Source: WHTB01 sp050699035 (lineage in GTDB: Bacteria > Actinomycetota > Actinomycetes > Propionibacteriales > Nocardioidaceae). Taken from it: a DNA stretch of 19,315 nucleotides. The stretch is from NCBI GenBank assembly GCA_050699035.1, contig JBOHDE010000056.1:1-19315 (forward strand), given 5' to 3'. The stretch's first letter is position 1. The number at the start of each line of letters is the position of its first letter. The notes under the pieces are model-generated. The model saw nothing but the letters and a program-made list of their open reading frames with translations, was not told where the DNA came from and ran no database searches. Position numbers and translations under genes: made by a program. Shown piece after piece: positions 1-7,814 of this stretch.

Positions 1-94
1 CCGTTGCGGCCGCGAGCTGGTCGGCCAGCAGCCGGGTCGACGACGGCTGGCTCAGCCCGCCGGTCACGACGGCGATCCGGCGCGTGCTGCTCAT
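1..94 (-). CDS. LLM-partnered FMN reductase, CE1759 family (N-terminal fragment)
   Basis: Only the first 31 codons are present; the gene runs off the left edge. The protein begins MSSTRRIAVVTGGLSQPSST, a flavodoxin-like first strand followed by a glycine/serine phosphate-binding loop (VTGGLSQPSST), as in NAD(P)H-dependent FMN reductases. Its ATG overlaps the stop codon of the upstream monooxygenase gene (shared ATGA at 91-94), so the two are almost certainly translated together. The family assignment leans on this context: CE1759-type reductases are known as partners of CE1758-type luciferase-like monooxygenases. The inferred role is to supply reduced FMN to that cytoplasmic oxygenase. Most of the protein is missing, so catalytic details cannot be checked. 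Confidence 0.75.
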   Translation of the reverse strand, partial: MSSTRRIAVVTGGLSQPSSTRLLADQLAAAT

Positions 95-1182
95 CGGGTC
101 ACCTGCTCGAGCTCGGATGAGGCCGCGAGGCTCTGGTGGGTCGGCGCAGCGGGGACGTGCGCGGGCCGTAGGGCGTCGAGCTCCTTGCGCAGCACGGGTA
201 CGACTTCCTCGCCGAGCAGGTCGAGCTGCTCGAGGACGGTCTTCAGCGGCAACCCGGCGTGGTCCATCAGGAACAGCTGGCGCTGGTAGTCCCCGACGTA
301 CTCCCGGAAACCGAGTGTCCGCTCGATGACCTGCTGAGGGCTGCCCACGGTCAGCGGGGTCTGCGCGGTGAAGTCCTCCAGCGACGGGCCGTGGCCGTAC
401 ACCGGGGCGTTGTCGAAGTACGGCCGGAACTCGCGGACGGCATCCTGGCTGTCCCGGCGCATGAAGACCTGGCCGCCGAGGCCGACGAGCGCCTGGTCGG
501 CGCTGCCGTGGCCGTAGTGCTCGAACCGCCGCCGGTAGAGGTCGACCATCTGGGCGCTGTGCTCCTTCGGCCAGAAGATGTGGTTGTGGAAGAAGCCGTC
601 GCCGTAGTACGCCGCCTGCTCGGCGATCTCGGGGCTGCGGATCGAGCCGTGCCAGACGAACGGGGGTATGCCGTCGAGCGGTCGCGGCGTCGAGGTGAAG
701 GACTGCAGCGGCGTGCGGAACTTGCCCTCCCAGTCGACGACGTCCTCGCGCCACAGCCGGTGCAGCAGGTGGTAGTTCTCGACCGCCAGCGGGATGCCGT
801 CGCGGATGTCCTTGCCGAACCACGGGTAGACCGGACCGGTGTTGCCACGACCCAGCATCAGGTCCAGCCGACCGTCGGACAGGTGCTGCAAGGTCGCGTA
901 GTCCTCGGCGATCCGTACCGGGTCGGTAGTCGTGATCAGCGTGGTCGAGGTCGACAGGATGATCCGCTCGGTCTGCGCGGCGATAAACGCCAGTGTGGTG
1001 GTCGGCGCGGACGGGATGAACGGCGGGTTGTGGTGCTCGCCGGTGGCGAACACGTCGAGGCCGACCTCCTCCGCCTTCAGCGCGATCTCGATGGTCGCCT
1101 TGATCCGCTCGTGCTCCGACGGCGTACGCCCCGTCGTCGGGTCGGTCGTGACATCCCCGACGGTGAAGATCCCGAACTGCAT
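91..1182 (-). CDS. Luciferase-like (LLM) flavin-dependent monooxygenase, CE1758 family
   Basis: A 363-residue cytoplasmic protein with the bacterial-luciferase TIM-barrel pattern. It opens with MQFGIFTVGDV, has the strand-2 segment GLDVFATGEHHNPPF near residues 40-55, and the flavin/substrate pocket stretch DGRLDLMLGRGNTGP near 103-117. It has full family length with no break. Such enzymes use FMNH2 from a separate reductase and O2 to oxidise an organic substrate; the substrate here is unknown. ATG at 1182 is preceded by GGAG at a suitable distance. The stop overlaps the start of the FMN reductase gene downstream. The gene is divergent from the acylase gene across a 291-base gap. Family membership is secure; the CE1758 subfamily rests on sequence feel plus the reductase partner. 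Confidence 0.9.
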   Translation of the reverse strand: MQFGIFTVGDVTTDPTTGRTPSEHERIKATIEIALKAEEVGLDVFATGEHHNPPFIPSAPTTTLAFIAAQTERIILSTSTTLITTTDPVRIAEDYATLQHLSDGRLDLMLGRGNTGPVYPWFGKDIRDGIPLAVENYHLLHRLWREDVVDWEGKFRTPLQSFTSTPRPLDGIPPFVWHGSIRSPEIAEQAAYYGDGFFHNHIFWPKEHSAQMVDLYRRRFEHYGHGSADQALVGLGGQVFMRRDSQDAVREFRPYFDNAPVYGHGPSLEDFTAQTPLTVGSPQQVIERTLGFREYVGDYQRQLFLMDHAGLPLKTVLEQLDLLGEEVVPVLRKELDALRPAHVPAAPTHQSLAASSELEQVTR

Positions 1183-1197
1183 CCCAGCTCCAGTGGT

Positions 1198-1215
1198 TGA
1201 TCAGTCAATTACTAA
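1198..1215 (-). promoter_or_regulatory. Possible promoter -10 and overlapping dyad upstream of the LLM gene
   Basis: Read on the minus strand, an AT-rich TTAGTAAT stands out in GC-rich surroundings about 26 bases before the LLM start codon. It could serve as a -10 element. Directly beside it, at 1198-1209, is TTGA-N4-TCAA, a small dyad of the sort bound by MarR- or TetR-type repressors. No good -35 box is visible. The call rests on composition and position only. Confidence 0.25.
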
Positions 1216-1262
1216 CGATGGAACGGGGCCGGGCTGACGGATATTCCGTGGCGTACGGCCGG

Positions 1263-1306
1263 TTGTCAGACGATCCGTGCGCCGGAACGCACGAACTGCC
1301 TGACAA
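1263..1306. repeat. Spaced inverted repeat TTGTCAG-N30-CTGACAA (element 1)
   Basis: TTGTCAG at 1263-1269 and its exact complement CTGACAA at 1300-1306 are separated by 30 bases. Inner bases 1276-1281 and 1288-1293 (CGTGCG/CGCACG) pair as well. The element lies in the divergent gap between the LLM gene and the acylase gene, 168 bases before the acylase ATG. The same core with the same N30 spacing recurs just after the acylase gene at 3873-3916, and the left arms share 11 bases (GTTGTCAGACG). It may be a paired operator for a dimeric regulator; see findings. Confidence 0.6.
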
Positions 1307-1473
1307 GTCGACCGAAGGCCGGCCGAGGCATCACGCGACCCACTCAGCGGCTCGGGATCCGAGGGCCGAGACATTCCGCTGAGTCCCTGGACCTTCACTC
1401 TCCGGAAGCGTAGGAATGCACACAGTATGCGCTGGCTCGCATCCCGTCGCCACCCGTCGTCGAGGGAGGAACC

Positions 1474-3852
1474 ATGTCCACCCGCATCTCCACCCGTCGT
1501 CTCGCCACCATCGCGGGCACAGCTGTGCTCGCGGCCGCGCTGGCCGCTCCTGTCGCCCCAGCCGCACCCGTCAGCTCAGCGGTCGAGCCGGCCGCGGAGC
1601 CGGCCGCCGACCAGGTCATCCCGGTCGCCGGCCTGGACCAACCGGTCACCATCAACGTCGACACCTGGGGCGTCCCGCACGTCTACGCCGAGAGCAACGA
1701 GGACGTCTTCTTCGGCCAGGGCTTCAACGCCGCCCGCGACCGGCTGTTCCAGATCGACCTGTGGCGCCGCCGCGGCCTCGGCCGGCTGGCGCAGGCGTTC
1801 GGCCCGCAGTACGTCGAGCAGGACCGGGCCGCCCGGCTGTTCCTCTACCGCGGCGACATGCAGGACGAGTGGGACGCGTACGGCGAGGACTCCGAGCAGA
1901 TCGCCACGCAGTTCACCGAGGGTGTCAACGCCTACATCGACTGGCTGAAGAAGCACCCGGCTGCACTGCCACCGGAGTTCCGGATGCTCGACTACCTGCC
2001 GGAGAAGTGGGCGCCGGAGGACGTCGTACGGATCCGTACTCACGCGCTCGTGTCCGGCCTCTCCGCCGAGATCAACCGGGCCGAGCTGGCCTGCGCCGGC
2101 CGGCTGGACCTCGACGCGCTGCGCAAGCGGCTGGAGCCCGACCACACCACCCAAGTCCCGGAGGGGCTCGACCCCTGCCTGCCAGAGAACGTCAAGGACG
2201 TTTACGACCTGGCCACCCAGACCGTCCGGTTCACCGGCGACGCCGACCGACCGCTCGCCTTCGAGCGCCCCGCCGAGGAGGCGTTCGAGGAGGGCAGCAA
2301 CAACTGGACGGTGTCCGGGGACCGCACGAGCACCGGACGGCCGATCCTCGCCAACGACCCGCACCGGGCGCAGCAGACACCGTCGCTGCGCTACATCACG
2401 CACCTGTCGTCACCCGACCTGGATGTGATCGGGGCCGGCGAGCCCGCCCTGCCCGGCATCTCCATCGGACACAACGAGTCGATCGCGTTCGGCCTGACCA
2501 TCTTCGGGATCGACGCGCAGGACCTCTATGTGTACGACCTGAACCAGGACAACACCCGCTACCGCTACCAGGACGGGTGGGAGCCGTTCACGAACGTCCG
2601 CGAGCGGATCCGGGTACGCGACGGCCGCACCGAGATCGGGCAGCTGCAGTACACCCGGCACGGGCCGGTCGTCTACGTCGACGAGGTGAAGCACCAGGCG
2701 TACGCCGTCCGGAGCACCTGGTCGTCCCCCGGCACCTCGGCGTACTTCGCCAGCATCGGCTACATGCGGGCACAGAACTGGGACGAGTTCCGGGACACGC
2801 TGACCCGCTGGGGCGCGCCCGGCGAGAACCAGGTGTACGCCGACGTCGAGGGCAACATCGGCTGGAAGCCGGGCGGCTTCGCGCCGAAGCGGATCGGCTA
2901 CGACGGGCTGCTCCCGGTGCCCGGTGACGGCCGCTACGAGTGGGACCGCTTCATGACCGGTGACGAGCTGCCCGAGGTGTTCAACCCCGAGCAGGGCTTC
3001 TTCGCGACCGCCAACCAGTTCAACCTGCCCGACGACCACCCGAGCGACCTGGTCACGTCGTACGAGTGGTCGGCGCCGATGCGGCACGAGCGGATCGTCG
3101 AGGCGCTCAGCGCAGACGACAACCACTCACTGCAGGACGCGGGCCGGCTGCAGAACGACGTCAGCGACGTCCGGGCGCGCGAGCTGCTCGACCTGCTCGA
3201 GCCGCTGGAGTCCGACGACGCCTCGACCCGTGAGGCACTGGAGTTCATCCGCCCCTGGAACGGTGCTGAGACCCTCGGGTCGCCACACGCCCAGTTCTAC
3301 CTGCGCTACTGGGAGTCCGCGCTCAACGCGGCGGTGAAGGCCGAGCTGGTCGCACCCGAGGACCGCGGCCTGTTCGGCAGCGTGGACTGGCTGGTGGTGA
3401 TGGACGCGCTGCGGAACCCCGGCGAGTACTTCGACGGCGGCGAGGCCACCCGCGACGAGGTGCTGCTGACGTCGCTGCGTTCGGCGTACGTCAAGGCGCA
3501 GGCCGACCTCGGGTCCGACTCGTCGCAGTGGTCGTACGCCGGGAACTCCGTCCGGATGGACCACCCGATGGGCACCATCGACCCGTCGCTCAACAACGGG
3601 CCGTTCGCGATCCCCGGATCCGGCAACACCCCGATCGCCAGCGGCCGGGCGTCGTACCGGCAGGTCATCGACGTGGGCGAGTGGGACCGTTCGCTGGCCG
3701 TCAACACCCCGGGACAGTCGGGCAACCCGGACAGCGAGCACTTCCGCGACCTGGCGCCGCGGTGGGCGGCCGGCGAGTACTTCCCGCTGCTGTACAGCCG
3801 GTCCGCGGTCGAGCAGAACACGGAGACCCGGATCGTCCTGGTCCCCCGCTGA
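1474..3852 (+). CDS. Penicillin acylase family (peptidase S45) Ntn-hydrolase, secreted
   Basis: A 792-residue precursor. Residues 1-30 form an export signal (TRRLATIA, then an alanine-rich hydrophobic run and AP-rich end; Sec, or possibly Tat because of the RR). The alpha-chain region follows, then the autocleavage site in EEGSNNWTVSG, making Ser275 the N-terminal nucleophile of the beta chain. Other S45 marks are NDPHRAQQTP, RHGPVVYV, the NQVYADVEGNIGW segment, and a glycine-rich PGSGNT stretch near the end. The family hydrolyses amide bonds of side-chain acyl groups (beta-lactams, acyl-homoserine lactones, lipopeptides); the substrate cannot be read from sequence. Start ATG 1474 has GGGAGG just upstream. 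The gene is flanked on both sides by matching inverted repeats and followed by an MFS exporter, which suggests attack on or resistance to an extracellular amide compound. Confidence 0.93.
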   Translation: MSTRISTRRLATIAGTAVLAAALAAPVAPAAPVSSAVEPAAEPAADQVIPVAGLDQPVTINVDTWGVPHVYAESNEDVFFGQGFNAARDRLFQIDLWRRRGLGRLAQAFGPQYVEQDRAARLFLYRGDMQDEWDAYGEDSEQIATQFTEGVNAYIDWLKKHPAALPPEFRMLDYLPEKWAPEDVVRIRTHALVSGLSAEINRAELACAGRLDLDALRKRLEPDHTTQVPEGLDPCLPENVKDVYDLATQTVRFTGDADRPLAFERPAEEAFEEGSNNWTVSGDRTSTGRPILANDPHRAQQTPSLRYITHLSSPDLDVIGAGEPALPGISIGHNESIAFGLTIFGIDAQDLYVYDLNQDNTRYRYQDGWEPFTNVRERIRVRDGRTEIGQLQYTRHGPVVYVDEVKHQAYAVRSTWSSPGTSAYFASIGYMRAQNWDEFRDTLTRWGAPGENQVYADVEGNIGWKPGGFAPKRIGYDGLLPVPGDGRYEWDRFMTGDELPEVFNPEQGFFATANQFNLPDDHPSDLVTSYEWSAPMRHERIVEALSADDNHSLQDAGRLQNDVSDVRARELLDLLEPLESDDASTREALEFIRPWNGAETLGSPHAQFYLRYWESALNAAVKAELVAPEDRGLFGSVDWLVVMDALRNPGEYFDGGEATRDEVLLTSLRSAYVKAQADLGSDSSQWSYAGNSVRMDHPMGTIDPSLNNGPFAIPGSGNTPIASGRASYRQVIDVGEWDRSLAVNTPGQSGNPDSEHFRDLAPRWAAGEYFPLLYSRSAVEQNTETRIVLVPR

Positions 3853-3868
3853 CCCGCTCGCACGCGTG

Positions 3869-3920
3869 ACAGTTGTCAGACGGTTTCGACTGCAGGTGGT
3901 CGATTCCGTCTGACAACTGT
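3869..3920. repeat. Long inverted repeat between acylase and MFS genes (element 2)
   Basis: ACAGTTGTCAGACGG at 3869-3883 is perfectly complementary to 3906-3920. Beyond a TT/TT mismatch, TCGAC (3886-3890) pairs with GTCGA (3899-3903), so the arms reach 22 bases with 20 matches around an 8-base loop. The element starts 17 bases after the acylase stop and ends about 75 bases before the MFS start. As RNA it could end the acylase transcript, although no T-run follows. As DNA it carries the TTGTCAG-N30-CTGACAA geometry found in element 1, which favours a protein-binding role at the MFS promoter. Both roles are possible. Confidence 0.8.
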
Positions 3921-3995
3921 GCGAGTTAGCCTCTCCTTAAGGGGGTGCCGCGGCTGTCTGCGGTGCGTCACCAAGCATCACGGAGGGGAGTGGCG

Positions 3996-5597
3996 GTGGC
4001 TACGCCAGTTACGCAAACCGAGTACCCGGACCACATCGACGGGCCCGTCCTCAAGATCGCCGGCGTCGTCGTGCTCGGCGCGGTCATGTCGATCCTCGAC
4101 ATCACCGTCGTCAACGTCGCCTTGCCGGTGTTCCAGGCCGAGTTCGGCACCGAGGGCAACGAGATCGCGTACTCGCACGTCGCTTGGACGGTGACGGCAT
4201 ACACGCTCGCACTCGCGACCGTCATTCCGATGACCGGCTGGGCGGCGGACCGGTTCGGCACGAAGCGGCTGTACATCGCCGCAATCGCGCTGTTCACCCT
4301 CGGCTCCGTCCTCTGCGCCACGGCATGGGACATCAACGTGCTGATCGCCTTCCGGGTGCTGCAGGGCCTCGGCGGCGGCATGCTGATGCCGCTCGGCATG
4401 ACGATCATGACCAAGGCCGCCGGCCCGCACCGGATCGGGCGGCTGATGGCGATCCTCGGCGTGCCGATGCTGCTTGGCCCGATCCTCGGCCCGATCATCG
4501 GTGGATGGCTGATCGAGGAGGCCAGCTGGCACTGGATCTTCCTGATCAACCTCCCGCTCGGCGTGATCGCTATTGTGTACGCGGCGCTCGTGCTGGCCAA
4601 GGACACCCCGGAGCCGTCCGAGTCGTTCGACTTCCTCGGCATGGCGCTGATGTCGCCCGGCCTGGCGCTGTTCCTCTTCGGGGTTTCGTCGCTGCCGGCG
4701 GAGGAAGGTGACTTCTCCGCTCCCCGCGTGTGGGTTTCGATGCTGGTCGGCGTCGCCCTGATGGTCGCGTTCGTCTGGCACTCGTTCCGGCCCGAGCACC
4801 CACTGCTCGACCTCCGGCTGTTCAAGAACCGCGAGCTCACCGTGTCGGTGATCACGATGTTCCTTTTCGCCGCGGCATTCTTCGGCGGCCTGCTGCTCGT
4901 GCCCACGTACTTCCAGCAGATCCGCGGTGAGTCGACCCTGGCGGCGGGTCTTCTGGTGGCGCCTCAGGGCCTGGGCGCGATGGTGACGATGCCGATCGCC
5001 GGCCGCCTCGTCGACAAGATGCCGGTCGGCCGGATCGTGCCGTTCGGTCTGCTCCTGATCATCCTCGGGATGTTGGGCTTCACCCAGATCACCGAGGACA
5101 CGTCGTACGCCGTCCTCATCCCGATGCTGGTCGTGATGGGCTTCGGCATGGGGGCGACGATGATGCCGCTGTTCACCGCGGCGATCAAGACGCTCGCGGC
5201 CCACGAGGTCGCCCGCGGCTCCACCATCCTGAACATCACCCAGCAGGTCGCCAGCTCGGTCGGCGTCGCGACCATGGCCGTCATCTTGACCAACCAGCTG
5301 AACAGCTCACCGGTCGTCCCCGGCACCGAGAACATCCCCGGCCTCGACGGCGGAATCACCCAGGCTGACGCGGCGATCCTGTCCAACACGCAGCCAGACA
5401 TCTTCGCCCAGCTCGGGATCGCGGCCGACTTCGTCGCGAGCGGCCTCGCGGACGCGGCGCAGGCGTTCGCGCAGACCTACTGGATCGCCTGGGTGCTGGT
5501 GGTGCTGACGATGGTCCCAGCACTGATGCTGCCGCGCCGGCGCGAGGAGTCGCACTTCCTCGACGACGAAGGCGTGCCGCCGGTCGTCGTGGAGTGA
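3996..5597 (+). CDS. MFS transporter, DHA2 family (EmrB/QacA-type, 14 TM)
   Basis: An inner-membrane proton-coupled exporter of 533 residues from the chosen start. Family motifs visible in order: DITVVNVALP in the first membrane helix (motif D1), WAADRFGTKR in the loop after helix 2 (motif A), GVPMLLGPILGPIIGG (motif C, typical of antiporters), and hydrophobic helices up to a charged tail. Length fits 14-helix drug:H+ antiporters. The open frame extends back to a GTG at 3945, but GTG 3996 is preceded by GGAGGGG at a 7-base spacing and loses only an unhydrophobic leader, so I start there. The upstream inverted repeat at 3869-3920 probably bears on its expression. The neighbour suggests it may export the acylase's substrate, product or a related toxin; that is inference. 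Confidence 0.92.
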   Translation: MATPVTQTEYPDHIDGPVLKIAGVVVLGAVMSILDITVVNVALPVFQAEFGTEGNEIAYSHVAWTVTAYTLALATVIPMTGWAADRFGTKRLYIAAIALFTLGSVLCATAWDINVLIAFRVLQGLGGGMLMPLGMTIMTKAAGPHRIGRLMAILGVPMLLGPILGPIIGGWLIEEASWHWIFLINLPLGVIAIVYAALVLAKDTPEPSESFDFLGMALMSPGLALFLFGVSSLPAEEGDFSAPRVWVSMLVGVALMVAFVWHSFRPEHPLLDLRLFKNRELTVSVITMFLFAAAFFGGLLLVPTYFQQIRGESTLAAGLLVAPQGLGAMVTMPIAGRLVDKMPVGRIVPFGLLLIILGMLGFTQITEDTSYAVLIPMLVVMGFGMGATMMPLFTAAIKTLAAHEVARGSTILNITQQVASSVGVATMAVILTNQLNSSPVVPGTENIPGLDGGITQADAAILSNTQPDIFAQLGIAADFVASGLADAAQAFAQTYWIAWVLVVLTMVPALMLPRRREESHFLDDEGVPPVVVE

Positions 5598-5616
5598 ATC
5601 ACCTCGTCGACCTGAG

Positions 5617-5623
5617 TTGTCAG
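5617..5623 (+). promoter_or_regulatory. Isolated TTGTCAG half-site after the MFS gene
   Basis: TTGTCAG lies 20 bases after the MFS stop and shares GTTGTCAG with elements 1 and 2. At the position where a partner CTGACAA would fall (5654-5660) the sequence is CGTGCCA, so the second arm is absent or decayed. It may be a weak half-operator ahead of the ABC importer operon, or chance. Confidence 0.3.
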
Positions 5624-5692
5624 TACGAGCCCGCCCACCAGTGAGCCCGTGGCCGTGCCATGATCCGGTGTTGCCCGAATGTGCGCGACGCC

Positions 5693-5725
5693 CGGCTCGC
5701 CTTCCTCGGCGGGCGGAGCGAGCCG
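5693..5725 (+). terminator. Stem-loop in the leader of the binding-protein gene
   Basis: CGGCTCGC (5693-5700) pairs perfectly with GCGAGCCG (5718-5725) around a 17-base loop. It sits 95 bases after the MFS stop and 24 bases before the lipoprotein ATG, with the ribosome-binding site just outside the stem. No T-run follows. It could be a terminator for the MFS transcript or a leader hairpin affecting the importer operon; sequence alone does not decide. Confidence 0.4.
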
Positions 5726-5748
5726 AGCCGACCCTTGGAGAACAGACG

Positions 5749-6924
5749 ATGCGAATCAGGATGTTGCCCGTGACGACCGCGGCGATGGCACTGCTGGCGA
5801 CCAGCTGTGCAAGTGACGGTGGGGGCTCGTCCGGCGGCGGGTCCGGCGCCCTGGCTGGCAAGGGCTCCGGTGACTCGTGCGTGATCGAGGATCCCATTCC
5901 GGTCGGCGCAGCGCTGAGCCTCACCGGTGCGGCGGCGAGCTACGGCGAGTCCCAGAAAAAGGGCCTCGAGGTCGCCCTTGACAAGGTCGCCGAGACGGAG
6001 GGCGTCACGTACGACCTCACCGTCGAGGACGACGCGACCGACCCGAAGCAGGGGATCACGGTCTTCGAGCAGTTCATCTCCCAGGACCAGGTGAGCGTGA
6101 TCCTCGGCCCCACCCTGTCGAACGCCGCCAAGACCACCGACCCGATCGCGCAGGAGGAGTCGGTCCCGGTGCTCGGCATCTCAAACACCGCCGAGGGGAT
6201 CACCGAGATCGGTGACTACGTGTTCCGCAACTCGCTGACCGAGGCCGCGGTGATCCCACAGACGATCGCCAAGGCCAAGGAGACGCTGGGCCTCGAGAAG
6301 GTCGTCGTGATGTACAGCAACGACGACGCGTTCACGGAGTCCGGCTTCAAGGCGTTCGAGAGCGCGCTCAAGGACGAGGGCGTGGAGATCGCCAAGACCC
6401 TCACGTTCTCCAAGGCCGACACCGACTTCCGCACCCTGCTCACCGACGCGAAGGCCGAGCAGCCCGACGCCGTCGTGGTGTCCGGTCTGATCGAGGCCGC
6501 GATCCCGTTGGTGACGCAGGCCCGTCAGCTCGGCATCGACGCCCCGATCATCGGCGGCAACGGGTTCAACTCACCGCAGCTGATGGCGGATGCCGGCGAG
6601 GCCGCCGAAGGCGTGGTTGTCGGCGCCGCCTGGAACTCGGCGTCCGAGGGCCCGGAGAACGCGGAGTTCCTCGAGGCCTTCAAGGCCAAGCACGGCAGCG
6701 ACCCCGACCAGTTCGCGGCCCAGGCCTACACCGGCCTGATCCTGGTCGACCAGGCCGTCCGGGCCGGCTGCTCCGGTGAGCGCGACGACATCAAGGAGCA
6801 GCTCGGCAAGCTCAAGGACGTGCCGACCGCCCTGGGCACCTTCTCGATCGACGAGAACCGCGACGCGGACCACGCCGCGGTCGTGCAGATCGTCGAGGGT
6901 GGCAAGTTCACCGTGCTGGACTGA
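5749..6924 (+). CDS. ABC importer substrate-binding lipoprotein, branched-chain amino acid (LivJ-like) family
   Basis: A 391-residue lipoprotein. It starts MRIRMLPV, has a short hydrophobic stretch and the lipobox LATSC with lipidated Cys20, then a Gly/Ser-rich linker (to about residue 44). The type I periplasmic-binding fold begins at IPVGAALSLTGAAASYGES, the typical ligand-loop start of Leu/Ile/Val-binding proteins. Further family stretches are VILGPTLSN, VPVLGISNTA and DAVVVSGLIEAAIPLV. ATG 5749 is chosen over the longer frame because it has GGAG 8 bases upstream and gives a proper signal peptide. It heads the importer operon, 14 bases before livH. The ligand may be a branched-chain amino acid, a short amide or another small metabolite. 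Confidence 0.93.
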   Translation: MRIRMLPVTTAAMALLATSCASDGGGSSGGGSGALAGKGSGDSCVIEDPIPVGAALSLTGAAASYGESQKKGLEVALDKVAETEGVTYDLTVEDDATDPKQGITVFEQFISQDQVSVILGPTLSNAAKTTDPIAQEESVPVLGISNTAEGITEIGDYVFRNSLTEAAVIPQTIAKAKETLGLEKVVVMYSNDDAFTESGFKAFESALKDEGVEIAKTLTFSKADTDFRTLLTDAKAEQPDAVVVSGLIEAAIPLVTQARQLGIDAPIIGGNGFNSPQLMADAGEAAEGVVVGAAWNSASEGPENAEFLEAFKAKHGSDPDQFAAQAYTGLILVDQAVRAGCSGERDDIKEQLGKLKDVPTALGTFSIDENRDADHAAVVQIVEGGKFTVLD

Positions 6925-6938
6925 CCGGACGACCGGTC

Positions 6939-7814
6939 ATGCAGCAGATCCTCAACGGTCTCTTCGCGGGCTCCCTCTACGCGCTGTTCGCGATCGGGTT
7001 CACCCTGGTCTTCGGTGTGCTCGACCGGCTGAACCTCGCCCACTCGGCGGTGTTCACCGCGGCCGCGTTCGTGGGGATCGAGCTCGTGGTCGCGGGCGGG
7101 TTGCCGATCTGGCTGGCCATCCCCGCCGTGCTGCTGTTCGGCGCGATCCTGGGGCTGATCATCGAGCGTCTGGCGTTCCGCCCGCTGAAGGACCGCCACG
7201 ACGCGCACTTCGCCGGGCTGATCTCATCGATCGCGCTCGGTGGGATGGTCATCGCGCTGCTGCAGGCGAGGTACGGACCGGACACCCGGCGGTTCCCCGC
7301 TGACGCGTTCCCGGACACCGCGTTCGAGCTGGCCGGGGTCAGGGTCACCCTGCTGCAGATCGTGATCCTCGCGGTGTCGATCGCGCTGATGCTGGGGCTG
7401 GCGTTCTTGGTGACGCGGACCCGGCTCGGCCGCGGCATGCGCGCGGTCGCGGAGAACCCGCACGCCGCGCGGGTCCTCGGGGTCAACGTCAACCGGGTCA
7501 CCGCGACCACGTTCGCAATCTCCTCGGCACTCGGGGCGGTCGCCGGCGTGCTGCTGGCCCTGTATGTGAACAGCGCCCAGCTCACCATGGGCTTCAACAT
7601 CGAGCTCAAGGGACTCGCGGTGATCATCGTCGGCGGCATGGGGTCGCTCAAGGGTGCGATGGTCGGTGGGCTGGTGCTCGGGCTGGCCGAGGCGTTCGCC
7701 GTGCAGTACGTCGGCTCCTCGTGGCGCGACGTGGTCGCGTTCGGCCTGCTGTTCGGCATCTTGCTGCTGCGGCCCCAGGGCATGTTCGGCGCGCGAAGGG
7801 TGCGCGAGGTCTGA
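6939..7814 (+). CDS. livH: Branched-chain amino acid ABC transporter permease LivH
   Basis: A 291-residue polytopic membrane protein with about eight hydrophobic helices. It begins MQQILNGLFAGSLYALFAIG, the classic LivH opening, followed by FGVLDRLNLAHS. The cytoplasmic coupling loop is GRGMRAVAENPHAARVLGVN and the later segment is LKGLAVIIVGGMGSLKGA, both family hallmarks. It forms one half of the transmembrane channel with the LivM part of the next protein. The stop overlaps the next start (TGATG, 7812-7816), implying translational coupling. No strong ribosome-binding site precedes its own ATG. Its substrate follows that of the upstream lipoprotein. Confidence 0.95.
   Translation: MQQILNGLFAGSLYALFAIGFTLVFGVLDRLNLAHSAVFTAAAFVGIELVVAGGLPIWLAIPAVLLFGAILGLIIERLAFRPLKDRHDAHFAGLISSIALGGMVIALLQARYGPDTRRFPADAFPDTAFELAGVRVTLLQIVILAVSIALMLGLAFLVTRTRLGRGMRAVAENPHAARVLGVNVNRVTATTFAISSALGAVAGVLLALYVNSAQLTMGFNIELKGLAVIIVGGMGSLKGAMVGGLVLGLAEAFAVQYVGSSWRDVVAFGLLFGILLLRPQGMFGARRVREV

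Noticed and set aside
1576..2403. Long minus-strand open frame opposite the acylase gene
   Set aside because: It is a by-product of GC-rich codons on the other strand; the plus-strand gene has a signal peptide and all S45 motifs. Similar antisense frames opposite the MFS (3978-5204), LivMG (8072-9340) and P450 genes were dropped for the same reason.
3869..3920. Integron-type attC site
   Set aside because: The arms contain GTTGTCA and TGACAAC, but in the wrong order and not matching the GTTRRRY core; no integrase is in the window.
3945..3995. N-terminal extension of the MFS protein from GTG 3945
   Set aside because: No ribosome-binding site at proper distance, and the added residues are basic and not family-like; GTG 3996 has a clear GGAGGGG.
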